DNA from: Aporrectodea caliginosa
Lineage: Eukaryota; Annelida; Clitellata; Crassiclitellata; Lumbricidae
Assembly: GCA_020284085.1 (NCBI GenBank)
Contig: JACEVL010000979.1
Coordinates: 141,353 to 205,352, forward strand
Reading direction: 5' to 3'
Length of the DNA stretch: 64,000 bases
Position 1 is the stretch's first letter. Each line of letters starts with the position of its first letter. Shown here one piece after another: positions 12,213-23,475 of the stretch. Below the pieces are notes generated by a model. It was not told the DNA's origin. It saw only the letters and a list, made by a program, of their open reading frames with translations, and did not search any database. A program made the position numbers and the translations under genes.

Positions 12213-12484
12213 CACTCTATGGAGCGCCGATGTGACGATTTTGAGTCGGCTCCTCGTGAGCTGCTATAGGTAGATTCTCCAATTCGACACTCTATGGAGC
12301 GCCGATATTTGATGATAAGTCAGCACCGTGATAGTTACGTGGGTGACGATTTTGGACTGATGCCCATAGATTTGTATTGGTAACTTGCTTAATTTGAGAC
12401 CCTATGGAGTGCCATTAGTTTCAGAACTTGTATTATTGAATTGCATTATTATTGACACCGAGAGAACTGTGTCTGTGACGATTT
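12213..12484 (+). repeat. Degenerate ~80-110-bp tandem units (CTATGGAGCGCC ... GTGACGATTT)
   Basis: CACTCTATGGAGCGCCGA occurs at 12213 and again near 12288, and CCCTATGGAGTGCC occurs near 12400. GTGACGATTT follows at 12232, 12344 and 12475. The same pair of motifs recurs in order at 15261-15470. This looks like the enhancer-like repeat block of a retroelement LTR, but that is inference. Confidence 0.65.
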
Positions 12485-12900
12485 CAAATAGCGCGCATTG
12501 ACAATAATATTGCTCCCTTCCGAGGAGCAGTCGCTAGAGGACCTGCTCGACTAGAGGTTAGGGAAGACAGTCTGGAGAAGACAGTCCGGAGAAGACTGAG
12601 GGCCTGCTCGACAATAGAACGGGGAAGCAGTTCTCTCGAATGTCAAGTTACGTGTTGATATGAACATTGTCGATCGTCTGTGTGAAGAACTAATAAAGCG
12701 GTGTTCTACGTGTGTGCGTGTGTCGCTGGTGACATACTCAAGCCTCTCGATATACCACGAGAGCCGGACCGAGGACGAATCCTATGCTGAGATCTGGGGT
12801 TTCGGCACTTTCGGGCATCCTGGCAGAGCTCTGAACCACTCGGTGAAGAAGAGGAACTGAGAAGACCACCGATTTCCCGACATTATCATAGGGTATAGTG
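12485..12900 (+). other. Possible LTR-like segment, unassigned
   Basis: It follows the GTGACGATTT repeats. It contains near-duplicate AGACAGTC-GGAGA blocks at 12569-12598, an AATAAAG signal near 12691 and GT-rich sequence after it, a layout that resembles U3-R-U5. I found no matching second LTR or primer-binding site, so this is weak. Confidence 0.25.
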
Positions 12901-13090
12901 GATGATAAGATGGGTTTCTATCGACTGCAAATCAAACAGACCAAGCTATTGGACGATATATTATCAATCAAATCATCAAGAGATGATATAACGACAGCAA
13001 AATCTCAGTGCCTTTAATTCTGTAGGCTACGAACGGCCTATTTTGGCTGTGTTTCAGTCTCTGTCTCTGCCACAGACAGACAGACACACT

Positions 13091-13091
13091 T

Positions 13092-13169
<78 letters not shown>

Positions 13170-13188
13170 TAGACAGACAGACAGACAG
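13091..13188. repeat. (GACA)n microsatellite
   Basis: About 24 tandem GACA units with a single GATA variant. ORFs on both strands over it are simple-repeat artefacts. Confidence 0.97.
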
Positions 13189-13765
13189 TCACTGTATTAC
13201 TTTTGTATAGTATTAATGTTTCCAAAAAGGTTGTGCGTGGCTGTGAGCATACTCCTGCGAGTCCTGCCTCGGCGTCACGGAGCGAAAACTTATGTGTCTC
13301 TATAGCGTCTCTTTGGCGCCATGGCATGACTTCCGGGTCCCTGCTCGATAATACCTCGATAACCGCTCATATAACCGAACGACTCAACTGCGGGCTCTTG
13401 CACACACGTACAGACAAAAGAGTTCAAGCCATGTTCAGAGTTCCTGCATGGTCTAGGCTAGGCTAAAGGAGTCTAGGCTATACTTGATGAGATTAGATTA
13501 TATCAGCTGCTTGCCATGGGGCCTTGGATTAGATTAGATCGTATTCGTAATCTTGAGGTTTATACATGGCTCAAAGGAAACGAGTTAAGGAAACCAGCTG
13601 ATTAACTGGCGCTCAGTCAGAAAAGGTAAAAAGGATGATCTGCAGTCAGTGAAATAGTTCGGGAACTTCGGGGTGATTGACATGAGGAACATTTACCATC
13701 ATAAGCTTATGTTTCAATCCTTATAACCTGATTATTTCGCTGCAATCCTACTAGACCGATCTATG
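13189..13765. other. Unassigned non-coding stretch
   Basis: No gene is recognisable. A TCTAGGCTA motif recurs near 13451-13480. Confidence 0.4.
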
Positions 13766-13884
13766 CAGGGCCGGTGTCACGAAATACAGTATCCCCCATA
13801 CATGAGTATCCCGGGCCACTTGTGGCGTATTCGGTTTAGTTTGCATTTTTGGCGGTTTCAAAGTGTAGGGCCTATTGGGCCCTG
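13766..13884. mobile_element. Very short hAT-like element (119 bp)
   Basis: It begins CAGGGCCGGTG and ends TTGGGCCCTG, so the terminal 7 bases are inverted repeats. A perfect 8-bp duplication GATCTATG flanks it (13758-13765 and 13885-13892). There is no coding capacity. Confidence 0.75.
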
Positions 13885-14172
13885 GATCTATGGCTGGTTT
13901 CTACTTTCATTAGATGAACACTAAATTTTAACCGTGTAGGCCCTACTTATGTCACTTAATTGTTCATTAGTTTTGTTGATTAAACGATTTTAAATGAACC
14001 ATCGAACAACTTAGTTGAACGACGAATAATCACTTTCTTAATTGGTGTAATTGTCACGTATAAAGGCCTACAGAATAAATGAAATTTCTTACTGGGATCT
14101 TCGATTCTGTGGTGCATACATTTTGTTCGCTGTGAAGTTTTCTTACCGTCTGCGGTTGCTTTAAAAGTCGGC

Positions 14173-14280
14173 CGTCTTGAAAATCTTGATCACTCGAAGA
14201 TTTCAAACATCAATCGTCTTGAAATTCATGTTCATTCAAAGATTTCAAACATCGATCGTCTTGAAAATTCGAAGATTTTA
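14173..14280. repeat. 42-bp direct repeats
   Basis: CGTCTTGAAA begins at 14173, 14215 and 14257, followed each time by a GAAGATTTCAAACATC-like sequence. Three units with mild divergence. Confidence 0.8.
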
Positions 14281-14284
14281 CATA

Positions 14285-15165
14285 TCAGACCATCTTCGAA
14301 GTCCTTTCACGAAGTGAGAAAATGTTGTACTGCTCCATGCCAACGTCGATAGAAAGATGACGTAAGACAAAGGTCCAAAGATGACATCATCGTTTAAAGA
14401 AAACGTTACCATGATCGAGAACGCAAAATGACGTATTCGTAATAAGAAATTATATTGATGTTCTCCATCCACTGCACAATATATACAACGACCAACAGTA
14501 GGCTAACAATGAATGCGCGTAAAATAAAGTAAAAGTAATACGTTAAGTATATTCTTTATTGAACCAGTTGAAGAAGATTCGCACTCCGGTATACAAACGT
14601 CAAGTAATACAAAATACGAAATCAGTATGAAGACAACATTCCCTAATTAAAATTCTGTAACTTAAGTCGTTTAACTTCTAGCAATAAAACTTCTGGACTC
14701 CTTTTTGAAAAGTCTCTCGGCTAGAACCTAGAAGGGAGAAAAATGGTCATAATACAATGAAGTCTATCGGACGTAAAGATGCTTTTCTATAGGCTAGTTG
14801 TGGACTTGTTGTATCATGCTAGAATAAGTTGCACATAAATCCACAAAGCCGTCTTTGGTTTCGTATTGTCAGCGGTTGGAATCAGTTTTGCTCACTGCGG
14901 TTTGGAGGGCTTCATCACCTTCCAAACAGCATAGGCCTAGTGTCTCTCGTAGGCCCTATTATTGTCAAGCAACACAACATTCGAAGTAGGCCTACGACTG
15001 AGATTAGAAACTTCTAGCCTATAGGCCTACGGAAATATTAAATTTTCCGACCAATAAAGATCTCTGTAGGCCTATAGGCCTAGGCTACTGTCTGTTCTTC
15101 GAGAATCGATCAAAGACAGTCGATTAGATCTACGAAATCCGATCAATAACAATAACACTGGCCCT
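14285..15165. other. Unassigned stretch rich in TAGGCCTA
   Basis: No gene is recognisable. The octamer TAGGCCTA or close variants occurs at least five times between 14930 and 15085. Confidence 0.4.
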
Positions 15166-15166
15166 G

Positions 15167-15220
15167 GTCGGGAGCGCCTCTCTTATTGAGTGGCGCTCTA
15201 AGTTTATAAATACTCGTGCT
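15167..15220 (+). repeat. LINE/SINE 3'-tail hairpin fragment
   Basis: GTCGGGAGCGCCTCT followed by GTGGCGCTCTAAGTTTATAA is an isolated copy of the hairpin tail that ends the SINE at 20062 and the LINE at 9330. Confidence 0.7.
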
Positions 15221-15255
15221 CCTAGGCATTGCCCCTCACGCTGTAGGGTAACTTT

Positions 15256-15475
15256 TCCATATCGACACCCTATGAAACACTGTGGTATTAAACAGGGTGA
15301 CGATTTAATATCGATAGGCCTACCTCATATGGAACGATATAGGGCAAACTATTAAGTTCATGTCGACACCCTATGGAGGGCCTAGTGTTAATACACGGTG
15401 ACGATTGCCTATCAGCATCACATCGGCCACGGTGAGGTCACTTTTCCTCATTGACATCCTATGAGACGCCTTGGT
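15256..15475 (+). repeat. Second copy of the CTATGG...GTGACGATT repeat block
   Basis: GACACCCTATGAAACAC, GGTGACGATTTAA, GACACCCTATGGAGGGCC, CGGTGACGATTG and GACATCCTATGAGACGCC occur in order with ~100-bp spacing, as at 12213-12484. The next 550 bp hold nothing else that I recognise. Confidence 0.65.
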
Positions 15476-16034
15476 ATTACCGATATTGTGCCTTCTCACA
15501 AGTTACAGAGTTGTTTGGGAGACTGTTATTGGACAATTCCCTTGAAGGTGCATCACGGACAGGGTTTTGAAGCCGATGAGGAGACTAATTCGGGTTGGCG
15601 TAACCGTAGGGTGTCTTGGCTCACCTATGGGTGACTTTTCTAATGTCTTGTGGTTATGAATGCACAGGAGCTTTCATGCCCAGCCAAAAGACTGCAGGCC
15701 ATTGGACCAATGTAAAAGTAACCATACTGCCTAAATGCTGTAGACAAAGGCATCCAGAGTCCAGACATTCCCCCCGGTCATTCCCACCTAGGACAATTCC
15801 CCAAGAAATGTTTAATGTACAAATTAATTGAAGTTATAATTACTGCAAGTGAGATGTAAGTTTCATATTAAATTCATATTAAAACTGATGTCATAATTAT
15901 AGCAAGTTTCATATTAAATTCCTGCTAAATTTATTAGACACAAGACATAAGATGTAACGTAAACGTGCTGATGAAGAGTTACCGAGAACAAACCAAAGCG
16001 CTGAGGGATTGCATAGAAAAATAAAGCCTGCTAT

Positions 16035-16366
16035 AGCGATCGATGCGCGGTCGACCTCGGGAGCTTTTGTGTACAACGTATACTATGTATTGTATTCATA
16101 TAGCTGCATATTATATGGTTGTCCATTAACTGCTAGAGTATACACAACACTTATTAACTGTAGATAAGCCTCCTCTGCTTGTCGATGCAATGTTGTAGCG
16201 ATCCTAGCCTGAACTTTAACAAGTAATGTAAATTAGATAAATAAAATAAGGTTCCTCATGGAGTCTAACTCATCGAACACGATCGCTTTATCGATCGACC
16301 AGACCGTTGCTAGGCGATCGACCAAGGATGATCAATCAATCGCCTCAAATGAGAAGCTCTGGGCAT
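16035..16366. mobile_element. GATCGATC-rich MITE, one end truncated
   Basis: The right end, CGCCTCAAATGAGAAGCTCTGGG, and the interior (TCGACC, CTTATTAACTGTAGATAAGCC, TAGCCTGAACTTTAACAAG) match the inverted sequence of the element at 22629-22991. The left inverted end is missing. It is AT-rich with clustered GATCGATC palindromes and no coding capacity. Confidence 0.75.
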
Positions 16367-17068
16367 TTTGTGCTACAGGGTGGGATACTTTGACACTGCT
16401 ACATCCAACAAAGGAATCCTTAGTAGATCCAACACTGCCTGACACTCAACTGAATTTGTTGTACAAACTAGAGGCGGAACTGAAATATATACTAAATTTA
16501 AGTCGACATCTGCATTGGTCGTAACTGACTCCCTCCCTGTACACATTTTGGCTACCCTTTTATATCTCCCTCTCTTGCAGTCATCCCTAATGGACAACGT
16601 CTTAACACTTTAACAACGAGCTGCCTTGGTTTCCCATTCACTTTTAGTACACTCTCATCATTAAAGTGTTAATGAAGTGTTCAGTAATTTCTTCAATATA
16701 TATCACTTGATTAATATCAATTTTACATGTATTTTATAAAGAGAACTGTACAAGACCAACATGCATTTTCCTTAGGGCTGAAATTTCTTATCTCAACAGA
16801 AAGGACTTCATCAGTACTCACAACTTCTAAACTCGTAACTGAAATATTCTCAAAACACTCAATTTTACTGATAAAATCTGATTTTGCCATTACAAAACTA
16901 AAAACAGTCCTCTGCATTTTATAATTTGAACTATCTTTCAAATGACAGACCTTAAATGAACAGTTTATCAGACATTACAAAAACTCAACATCAAGTAATT
17001 CACTGGATCAGTTTTACATTTGAATATTCATCCAGTGCTTTTCAAGATCCACAAACAACTCTGCTGTT

Positions 17069-20000
17069 TCAAACCTCTGGACCTTCACCTCCAGGTACAA
17101 GCTGAAAAAGACAATATATAAATACAAAGTCAGTTACTGAATGTACACTATTCCCCCTTCAATTTGTCATCACATTCATTTAAATTCTTTTCTCACATAC
17201 CCCTGTAAATATATACAAAGCAGCAATCCAGTGCATGTGCAAGTTTGTCACAGTCATATGTTTGCCTTTTTACACAGTGTGTTGCAAATGTTAATTCTAC
17301 CTGCTTTGGGCCTTAGTATCAGCCACTTACTGTATCTGCTGTATTATTTGGCAATACAAGGATCACACTATAATATACTAGATTCATCATCATCAGTTCC
17401 TGATGCCAGCCACTTGGCGGCGATGGGTACGATTAAATGATCTCCACTGAACTTAATGTCTCTCGTCAAGTCCATTGCTCCTCTCAGTGTCAGTCCAAGT
17501 GATGTTATGTCTACATTTATATTGTCTATCCAGCGTTGTCTTGGTCTACCTTTGTGTCTTTTTCCTTCAAATCTTGCGTGTAGTGCGTTGTGTGGAATTC
17601 GGTCAACTGGCATTCTTTCTACATGTCCAAACCATCGGAGTCTTTGTTGCACGACTTTGTCTAGCAGGGTTGTTTTGATACCTAATGTCTAATGTCATCG
17701 TTCCTTATTTTCTGCACTCTTGAAATCCCTGCAATCTTCCGTAGCCAACTCATTTCTGCTGTAAGAATTCATTTCTCATCCTGTTTTCGCATCGTCCAGC
17801 ATTCCGATCCGTATAGGAAAATCGGTTGTATCATCGTCTCGTATATTTTAAATTTTTAATCTTGGTTTTCTGTGTCAATTCTCTGCTTCTCCATATCCTG
17901 TTCATCATTCCAAATGCTTGTGAAGCGCGTCCAATTCTTTTTTGTATACTAGATTACTGTAGAGCAATAGAAGTCATAATATTAGACTTCTTCCTTGTTG
18001 CCTGCACCCTCTTATTCAATCAGCTCATATAGTTCTGTCAGCATTGATGACAACTGTCTTGAACTGGACTTGTGTCTGCAAAGGCACACTCATGTTTTAC
18101 ACATATACACCACTGAAGTGTCCATTACTGTAATTCACCCATGGGTTCCCAACACATTGGTAGCTCTCTCTAGACTATTGTTCGTATGTTGGAGATCACT
18201 ATTCCTTAGATTTGACAGCTGTGCATTTTTCAATTGGACTTCTCCAACAGAGTATAACTTTTGGAAATGGTTTCACTTGAAGAAACCGGTGTAAGGTTTC
18301 AATGGATATACTTATACATTATCGTAGTTTACCAGTTTTAACGTCAGGAGACACTTTGATGTTACGTACCATTGTAATGTTATTCCCATTAAGAAGAATT
18401 CGATCCAACCGCGTGACTCTTCGTCCCTCTGGTGTGTTATCACTAGAAATTACAATTCCAGATTCTAATATATCATAACAGAACATTGTACACATAATTT
18501 GGAATGAAACTGCATATGTACTCTATTACATCGAGAGAATAATTTATGCAACCTGTTGAGCAAATGTTTAAGCATAAAATTCAGATCTACCGGTATTTTG
18601 AAATGGGAACAAGATAATTATTGTCTCACATGTGAAGTTGTACTATATTGCATGTTTCAAGGATCATCACACTAAATATAACATAGTTGTTTGTCCTGAA
18701 CAGTGACAATGAGACTTATTACGAACATTTGTATGTATATACTCTTGAATCACTGACACAAACTGAAAAAAGAACACCAAGTTACTAATTTAGTTGAACA
18801 GCATCACACAAAAGTATGTTTTTCAGCTAAATCAATTCCTGAGGAACACAGGTTCCTGCACAGGTTATTCCCAGTTAAGAAATTAAACATAAAATGTATG
18901 TACCATAATATGAAAATATGCTTAAACAATACCATATTGAGAAGGCATTTATACCATCTGGTGATTTCATTATAATTTGAAAGATTCCATGTAACTATAT
19001 ACTGACTTAAATGAATTGTTAAATAAACCTAACTGAAACATAAGAACCGAGACAATTCAACATCAAAGCACCAGAGTGCATAGAAACCCTTAGGTTAAAT
19101 GGCTGGCACAAAAGAGCATGAATAGGTCAGTAACTTGTAGTTATGCTGTCTGCTCTATCATGATAGGGTATGCTCTGCATCCTTCAAATTTAGAACTATG
19201 TTTCTCAGGAGTTTCTACATAACACCTGTAACTATATCATCAAAAGTTATATGCTGACAATCCCTTTGAAGACTAGCACACAAAGATCTGCAGCATTGTA
19301 CACCCTTTCATACATCACATATCAGAAGCATTAAAACTGACTAGATACTTACAATTCTGTCACATCTTCCAAAACCATATCTTTTTTATAGTTAACGAAG
19401 TTCATGGTTCAAAGAGAAAAACAAGTAACGAGTAACAACAGCAAACAGTGTGTTCCAGTTTCGACTCGGTCAGATCAGTGATCATGCAGTTGTTATGCCC
19501 GTGCACTGCAGACCTATGCCTCGTTTAGAACTGTGCATCAGCTCTAGCACAGTGAAGCTTCTCATTATTGGACATTTTGTCTTGAAACAGTTCTCCAATG
19601 AAGGCATGTACCAGTACTATTTGTTTGACTCATCTCCATATATAGGAGGAATTCAATCTCAACTCAACCAATTCTGAGCAATGTTCCCACCAGACCACCC
19701 CAGAATTGGCTGAAATTTTAATCGTACATTGCAAGACTTATTTTACCATTTTGCATACTATAACTTCAGTGATATTAATAGCCAAAGATAAATAACTGTT
19801 CAACTTTTGTCAATTATATATAAACACACCATAAACAAACAAGCGCTTTACATCACTGCACTTTACACAACCTCTAATCTCTCTTTGCACATTGTACTCA
19901 GGTTACACTGTTAGAGCATTTGACTTTCACCTCTGCAGCTAGAGTTCAATGTGAAATAGAATTTTTTTTATCAAACCATGAAACCTGTCGAGTTTGCACT

Positions 20001-20511
20001 TCTGCTGAAGGATTGTTCACTCTTAAGACATTCATATGAGGAATGAAGCTGATATACAGGCGTGGGGCGCGGTGGTGTAGAGGTATGTTCGGTGCCTTGC
20101 AGCCTGAGGGTTGCGGGTTTGAATCCACCTCAAGGGGTATATTTGGTGCCTTGCAGCCGGAGGGTTGCGGGTTCGAATCCACCTCAAGCCGAGGTGTAGG
20201 GACCCTGGGCAAGTCCTTCACTCGCAATTGCTCATGCGCTTCGGCGTGAAACTCCGATTCAGTGTCCGTGCTGTAGTCGGGAGCGCCTCTGAGTAGAAAT
20301 CTTGAAGGGGCGCTATATAAATATCTGAAATGAATGAATGAATGAATATCAAAAATCAACAATTATAATTCATTTTCTACCATTTCTACACAGATCTAGA
20401 TCTCTTTAAGGATACTGACAAAGTCATCGAAGCCCAACAAAGTTCCGACGATTTCTTTGTCGTTTTTCATAATGATGTGTATCTTAGAACCAATGCACTT
20501 GTCCACCAACT
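17069..20511 (-). CDS. LSM5: LSM5, U6 snRNA-associated Sm-like protein (exons 2-5; first exon not located)
   Basis: Four minus-strand exons splice in frame: 20511-20416, 19380-19353, 18442-18370 and 17101-17069 (stop at 17071-17069). All have AG acceptors and GT donors (GTATCC, GTAAGT, GTACGT), and phases match. They encode 76 residues from [13 protein letters not shown] (Sm1), through [19 protein letters not shown], to LNGNNITM and [10 protein letters not shown] (Sm2 and tail). This aligns without gaps to residues 16-91 of the 91-residue vertebrate protein. A variant FDNTPE replaces the usual FEITPE. LSm5 is a subunit of the LSm2-8 ring on U6 snRNA (splicing) and the LSm1-7 ring (mRNA decay). 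The first ~15 residues should be on an upstream exon beyond 20512, and the phase requires it to end in G. I could not find it. Introns hold a LINE remnant and a SINE. Confidence 0.95.
17368..17945 (-). pseudogene. LINE reverse-transcriptase C-terminal remnant in LSM5 intron
   Basis: Minus-strand translation gives [18 protein letters not shown] near 17930, [15 protein letters not shown] near 17840, [20 protein letters not shown] near 17740, and RWFGHVERM ... [16 protein letters not shown] near 17640-17520. This is the same protein region as in the LINE at 10785-11875 but a different, more divergent family. One or more frameshifts are present. It lies on the same strand as LSM5, in the last intron. 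Confidence 0.85.
20062..20349 (+). mobile_element. tRNA-derived SINE with duplicated B-box
   Basis: The head GGCGCGGTGGTGTAGAGGTA looks like a tRNA A-box region. GGTTTGAATCC (20116) and GGTTCGAATCC (20170) are B-box matches 54 bp apart, made by an internal duplication of a ~40-bp segment. The 3' part, from GTCGGGAGCGCCTCTGAGTA through GGGGCGCTATATAAAT to repeated GAATGAATGA, is the tail of the LINE at 9330-9745. It lies antisense within an LSM5 intron. The minus-strand ORF overlapping it is spurious. Confidence 0.88.
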
Positions 20512-21130
20512 CTGTCAAAAAACAATTAAATGTGGTATACTTTAACAGATGTGCAACAAAATTTAATGCAGTAAGAACTTTAATAATACAATATACACAT
20601 ACAGGAACTATGTTTTTCTTACTACAATAGCAAACATAGAGGTCAAGAATAAGCACTGATACAAATGCAATAATTTCATTCTTATATTTATAAACTCCAT
20701 CAGCGAGAAATAAGGCAACACAGTACTGACATAAATCAGTCAAACCAGTCAGTCTTTACAATTATTACACAGAATTGTGAAGAACATTCTAATTCAAGTC
20801 CAAGTAGACTGCATACTAATCCTAACTTGATTTCAATTCAGAAATTCAACCTTCAGAACAGTAAAATTACTTCTGTCTTCACTATTATTTATAGCTCAAG
20901 TTTAGATGAAAACATGAATTCAATTGATTTCATCGAGTCTATGATGACACCTAGACACTTGGGAGACAAAAGTATCAATTCAAAAGGTCAACAAGAGCAG
21001 CAAGTGATCCAGCCAGATGCATAGTAAATCCTTAAAAAAGTCAATCTCCAAAATTAAATTTCTACCACATCCACAAATATTTTTTGAATATAAAATTCAA
21101 GAGATTGGGTGACTATTCCATAGTAGTTTC
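20512..21130. other. LSM5 5' intron sequence or flank, unassigned
   Basis: It starts at the LSM5 exon-2 acceptor (TTTTTTGACAG on the minus strand). I saw no convincing first coding exon, promoter or repeat. Confidence 0.4.
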
Positions 21131-21410
21131 GGGATTGGGGAGTCCATAGAGTAGTGGTAACATCACTAGCATGAAGAGCAGCAGGAAGCATGATTGCTTC
21201 CCACAACCCTCCCAAAGGTCCACTCAGCCTATCATTCATGAGATGGCATTTTGGGAAAATGAGATGTAGCGGTGATGGGCGCCTTGCATGGCTGCCGTGT
21301 ACAGTTAAATTCGACTCCTCCATTCACTTGTGATCATCCATTCATACTGAATTGTAATCATACTGCGTTTGTCGGTTTGAATTAATAAAGAGTATGATTA
21401 TTATTATTTC
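21130..21410 (+). repeat. Possible SINE
   Basis: It has a tRNA-A-box-like TAGAGTAGTGGTAACATC near 21150 and ends with AATAAAGAGTATGATTATTATT, a tail ending in ATT repeats. No clear B-box was found, so the call is tentative. Confidence 0.35.
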
Positions 21411-21727
21411 GAACACGTGGTAGAAAAACTGTTTCTTCGGGAATTGGGTCAATTTGGCCTTTTCATCATCTTTGGGTTATCTGGTTTCAACAATTTGTGA
21501 GACCGTCCGTTTTGAAGGTTGTAATTTAACTCGATGTAACTTTGCATCTCGTTGCTAAAAAATTATGACTCTTTCTGAATCCCCAAAACTGGTGAAAATG
21601 CACAATTGATCGAATTTCCTAAAGCAATTTGGAAGCATTTAGTATCGGGGGTGCGCAAGTCTACGGGCGTCGGACGGTATCGTTTGGCATGCTGCGCGGA
21701 AGGTACGATGTTTTCTAAAGACGACAC

Positions 21728-22075
21728 TAACCCTAACCCTGACCCTAACCGACCCTCACGACGCCGGGTGTGGGCCGAATCCCCGAAACCCGAAAGGTGC
21801 AAATTCGGCCGGATCCCCCAAATTGATTTTCTAAGTCCGACCCGAATGAATATAATAAAAAAATAAACATTTGAATAGGCAGTATATCGATATACATCAA
21901 GGCCACGCTAAGTCTATGTCATGTTTACAATTTAACTCTGAATAGCTCGGCCGCTTTCTAGAAAACTGTTTTCGGGGAATCGGGCTTTTGTCTGTTTTCA
22001 GCGTTTTCGGGTTTCTGGCTGACCCCACGACGCCTAACCTTACCATAACCGACTCTCAGGACGTCTAAAATTACG
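21728..22075. repeat. Telomere-like CCCTAA-derived dispersed repeat
   Basis: ACTAACCCTAACCCTGACC followed by CTAACCGACCCTCACGACGCC near 21728, with a partial copy at 22021-22065. Related copies at 24180-24560 are longer. The units are degenerate relatives of the CCCTAA telomere hexamer joined to a fixed CTCACGACGCC module. Confidence 0.7.
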
Positions 22076-22628
22076 GGAGAAAATACACGTACTCCGATAC
22101 TAAATGCTTGCCTAAATTACATTTGGGCAAATAATGCTGTTTCACTTAGAAAATAGATTTCGGGATCCGGTGAAAATTCAATTTGGGGGATTTGGTGCTG
22201 CATTTGGTGTTTAGTCAAACCATTTAATCGGATGTGAATTCCAAACCGTTCTGACAAAAAGAACTCCACAACAGTGCAAAATATTTGAAAGGAAACTACA
22301 TACACTGTGAATCGTCTGCTTTAGAATATTGATTAACACAAGAATCTAACCCAATGGAAGCAACTGTGAAGGACTTGCAAGTGTCGACATTTTAGCTGCA
22401 ACAAAATAAATTTACAACTCTAGCGGGTTCTTTTCTTTAACTGTTGGTCCTTGGTTGAGTCATCGATTTTGCAGCGCATTTCTAAATTGTAATAATCATT
22501 GCAATCGCTCGAGAGTTTCAAAATCCAGTTTCAGCAATAGAAAACCCGATCGTTAACCATGCAAAAATAGTTTAAATATTATTTGTTAAACGTAGAGCGG
22601 TAACCCATGGCCTTCTAGATATCGACCC

Positions 22629-22991
22629 CCAGAGCTTCTCATTTAAGGCGATCGCAAAGGTCTGGTCGATCGGGAAATCGATCGCACTCGATGAGTTAGA
22701 CTCCAAGAGGAACCTGGAGCCAGACCATCATTTTATTTCTCTAATTTACATTACTCGTGAAAGTTCAGGCTATGATCGATACAACATTGCATCGACGAGC
22801 AGGGGAGGCTTATCGACGGTTAATAAGTGTTTTGCATACTCTATCAGCTAATGAACAACCATATAATATGCAGCGATACGAATACGATAAACAAAAAATT
22901 AATACGCTTTACGCAAGAGGTACCCAAGTCGATCGCATATCGATCGCCTACTCAATCCAGCCTTCTATTTTCAAATGAGAAGCTTTGGGTA
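22629..22991. mobile_element. GATCGATC-rich MITE with TIRs
   Basis: The left end CCCAGAGCTTCTCATTT and the right end AAATGAGAAGCTTTGGG are inverted with one mismatch. The interior shows AAGGCGATCGC, GGTCTGGTCGATCG and other GATC palindromes. Partial copies lie at 16035-16366 and 38761-38905. I could not define a target duplication with confidence. Confidence 0.8.
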
Positions 22992-23475
22992 ACCCAGAAT
23001 CGCCCATAACTCTTATAGAGTTAATTTAATAAAATAATACTCACGTAGGGCCTACGGCATCAGCGACTTCACCGATGTCCGAGAGCCAAATTAGTTTGCT
23101 ACGGTACCGTAGCTGTACTCTCCGCCTTCCAATCTCCTTCTGGTTAAATGAAACCTAAAAAAAATTTGATGTGCGCGTTTTTTATTGCCTCGACCCTGCT
23201 AATTTTCTCTTTAAATAGTCTTCTGACAACCGAAGACTGAACATGCAAATCTGGCGAATAGCTACCGGTACTGTTATTTACAAAGTCGGATACGCTATTC
23301 TATGGTGGAGACGTGGAGCTCTGGGGTTACTGGATTTTGCATTGAAATATCGGTACTCCGAAATCGCCCATGAGATTGACGCGCCATATAAATTGTTGAT
23401 ACTTTAGGGACATCTGTCGAATAGAAACCATTTTAGCAGCAAGCTACGAGCCTACGAAGAGCCATCCGACGAACG
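22992..23475. other. UBE2G2 5' flank and probable promoter
   Basis: This is upstream of the UBE2G2 start codon. No clear TATA box or CCAAT box could be fixed. It may be shared with LSM5, which is divergently oriented upstream, but the LSM5 first exon was not found. Confidence 0.3.

Noticed and set aside
12968..13327. ORF with repeated CLSVCLSV / TDRQTDRQ
   Set aside because: It is translation of the GACA microsatellite, not a protein gene.
20512..20743. N-terminal extension of the LSM5 exon ORF
   Set aside because: Residues upstream of the ELVDKC segment are intron translation; a polypyrimidine tract and AG acceptor end exactly before it.
21563..21866. Overlapping ORFs on both strands
   Set aside because: They are produced by telomere-like repeat sequence; no motif is present.
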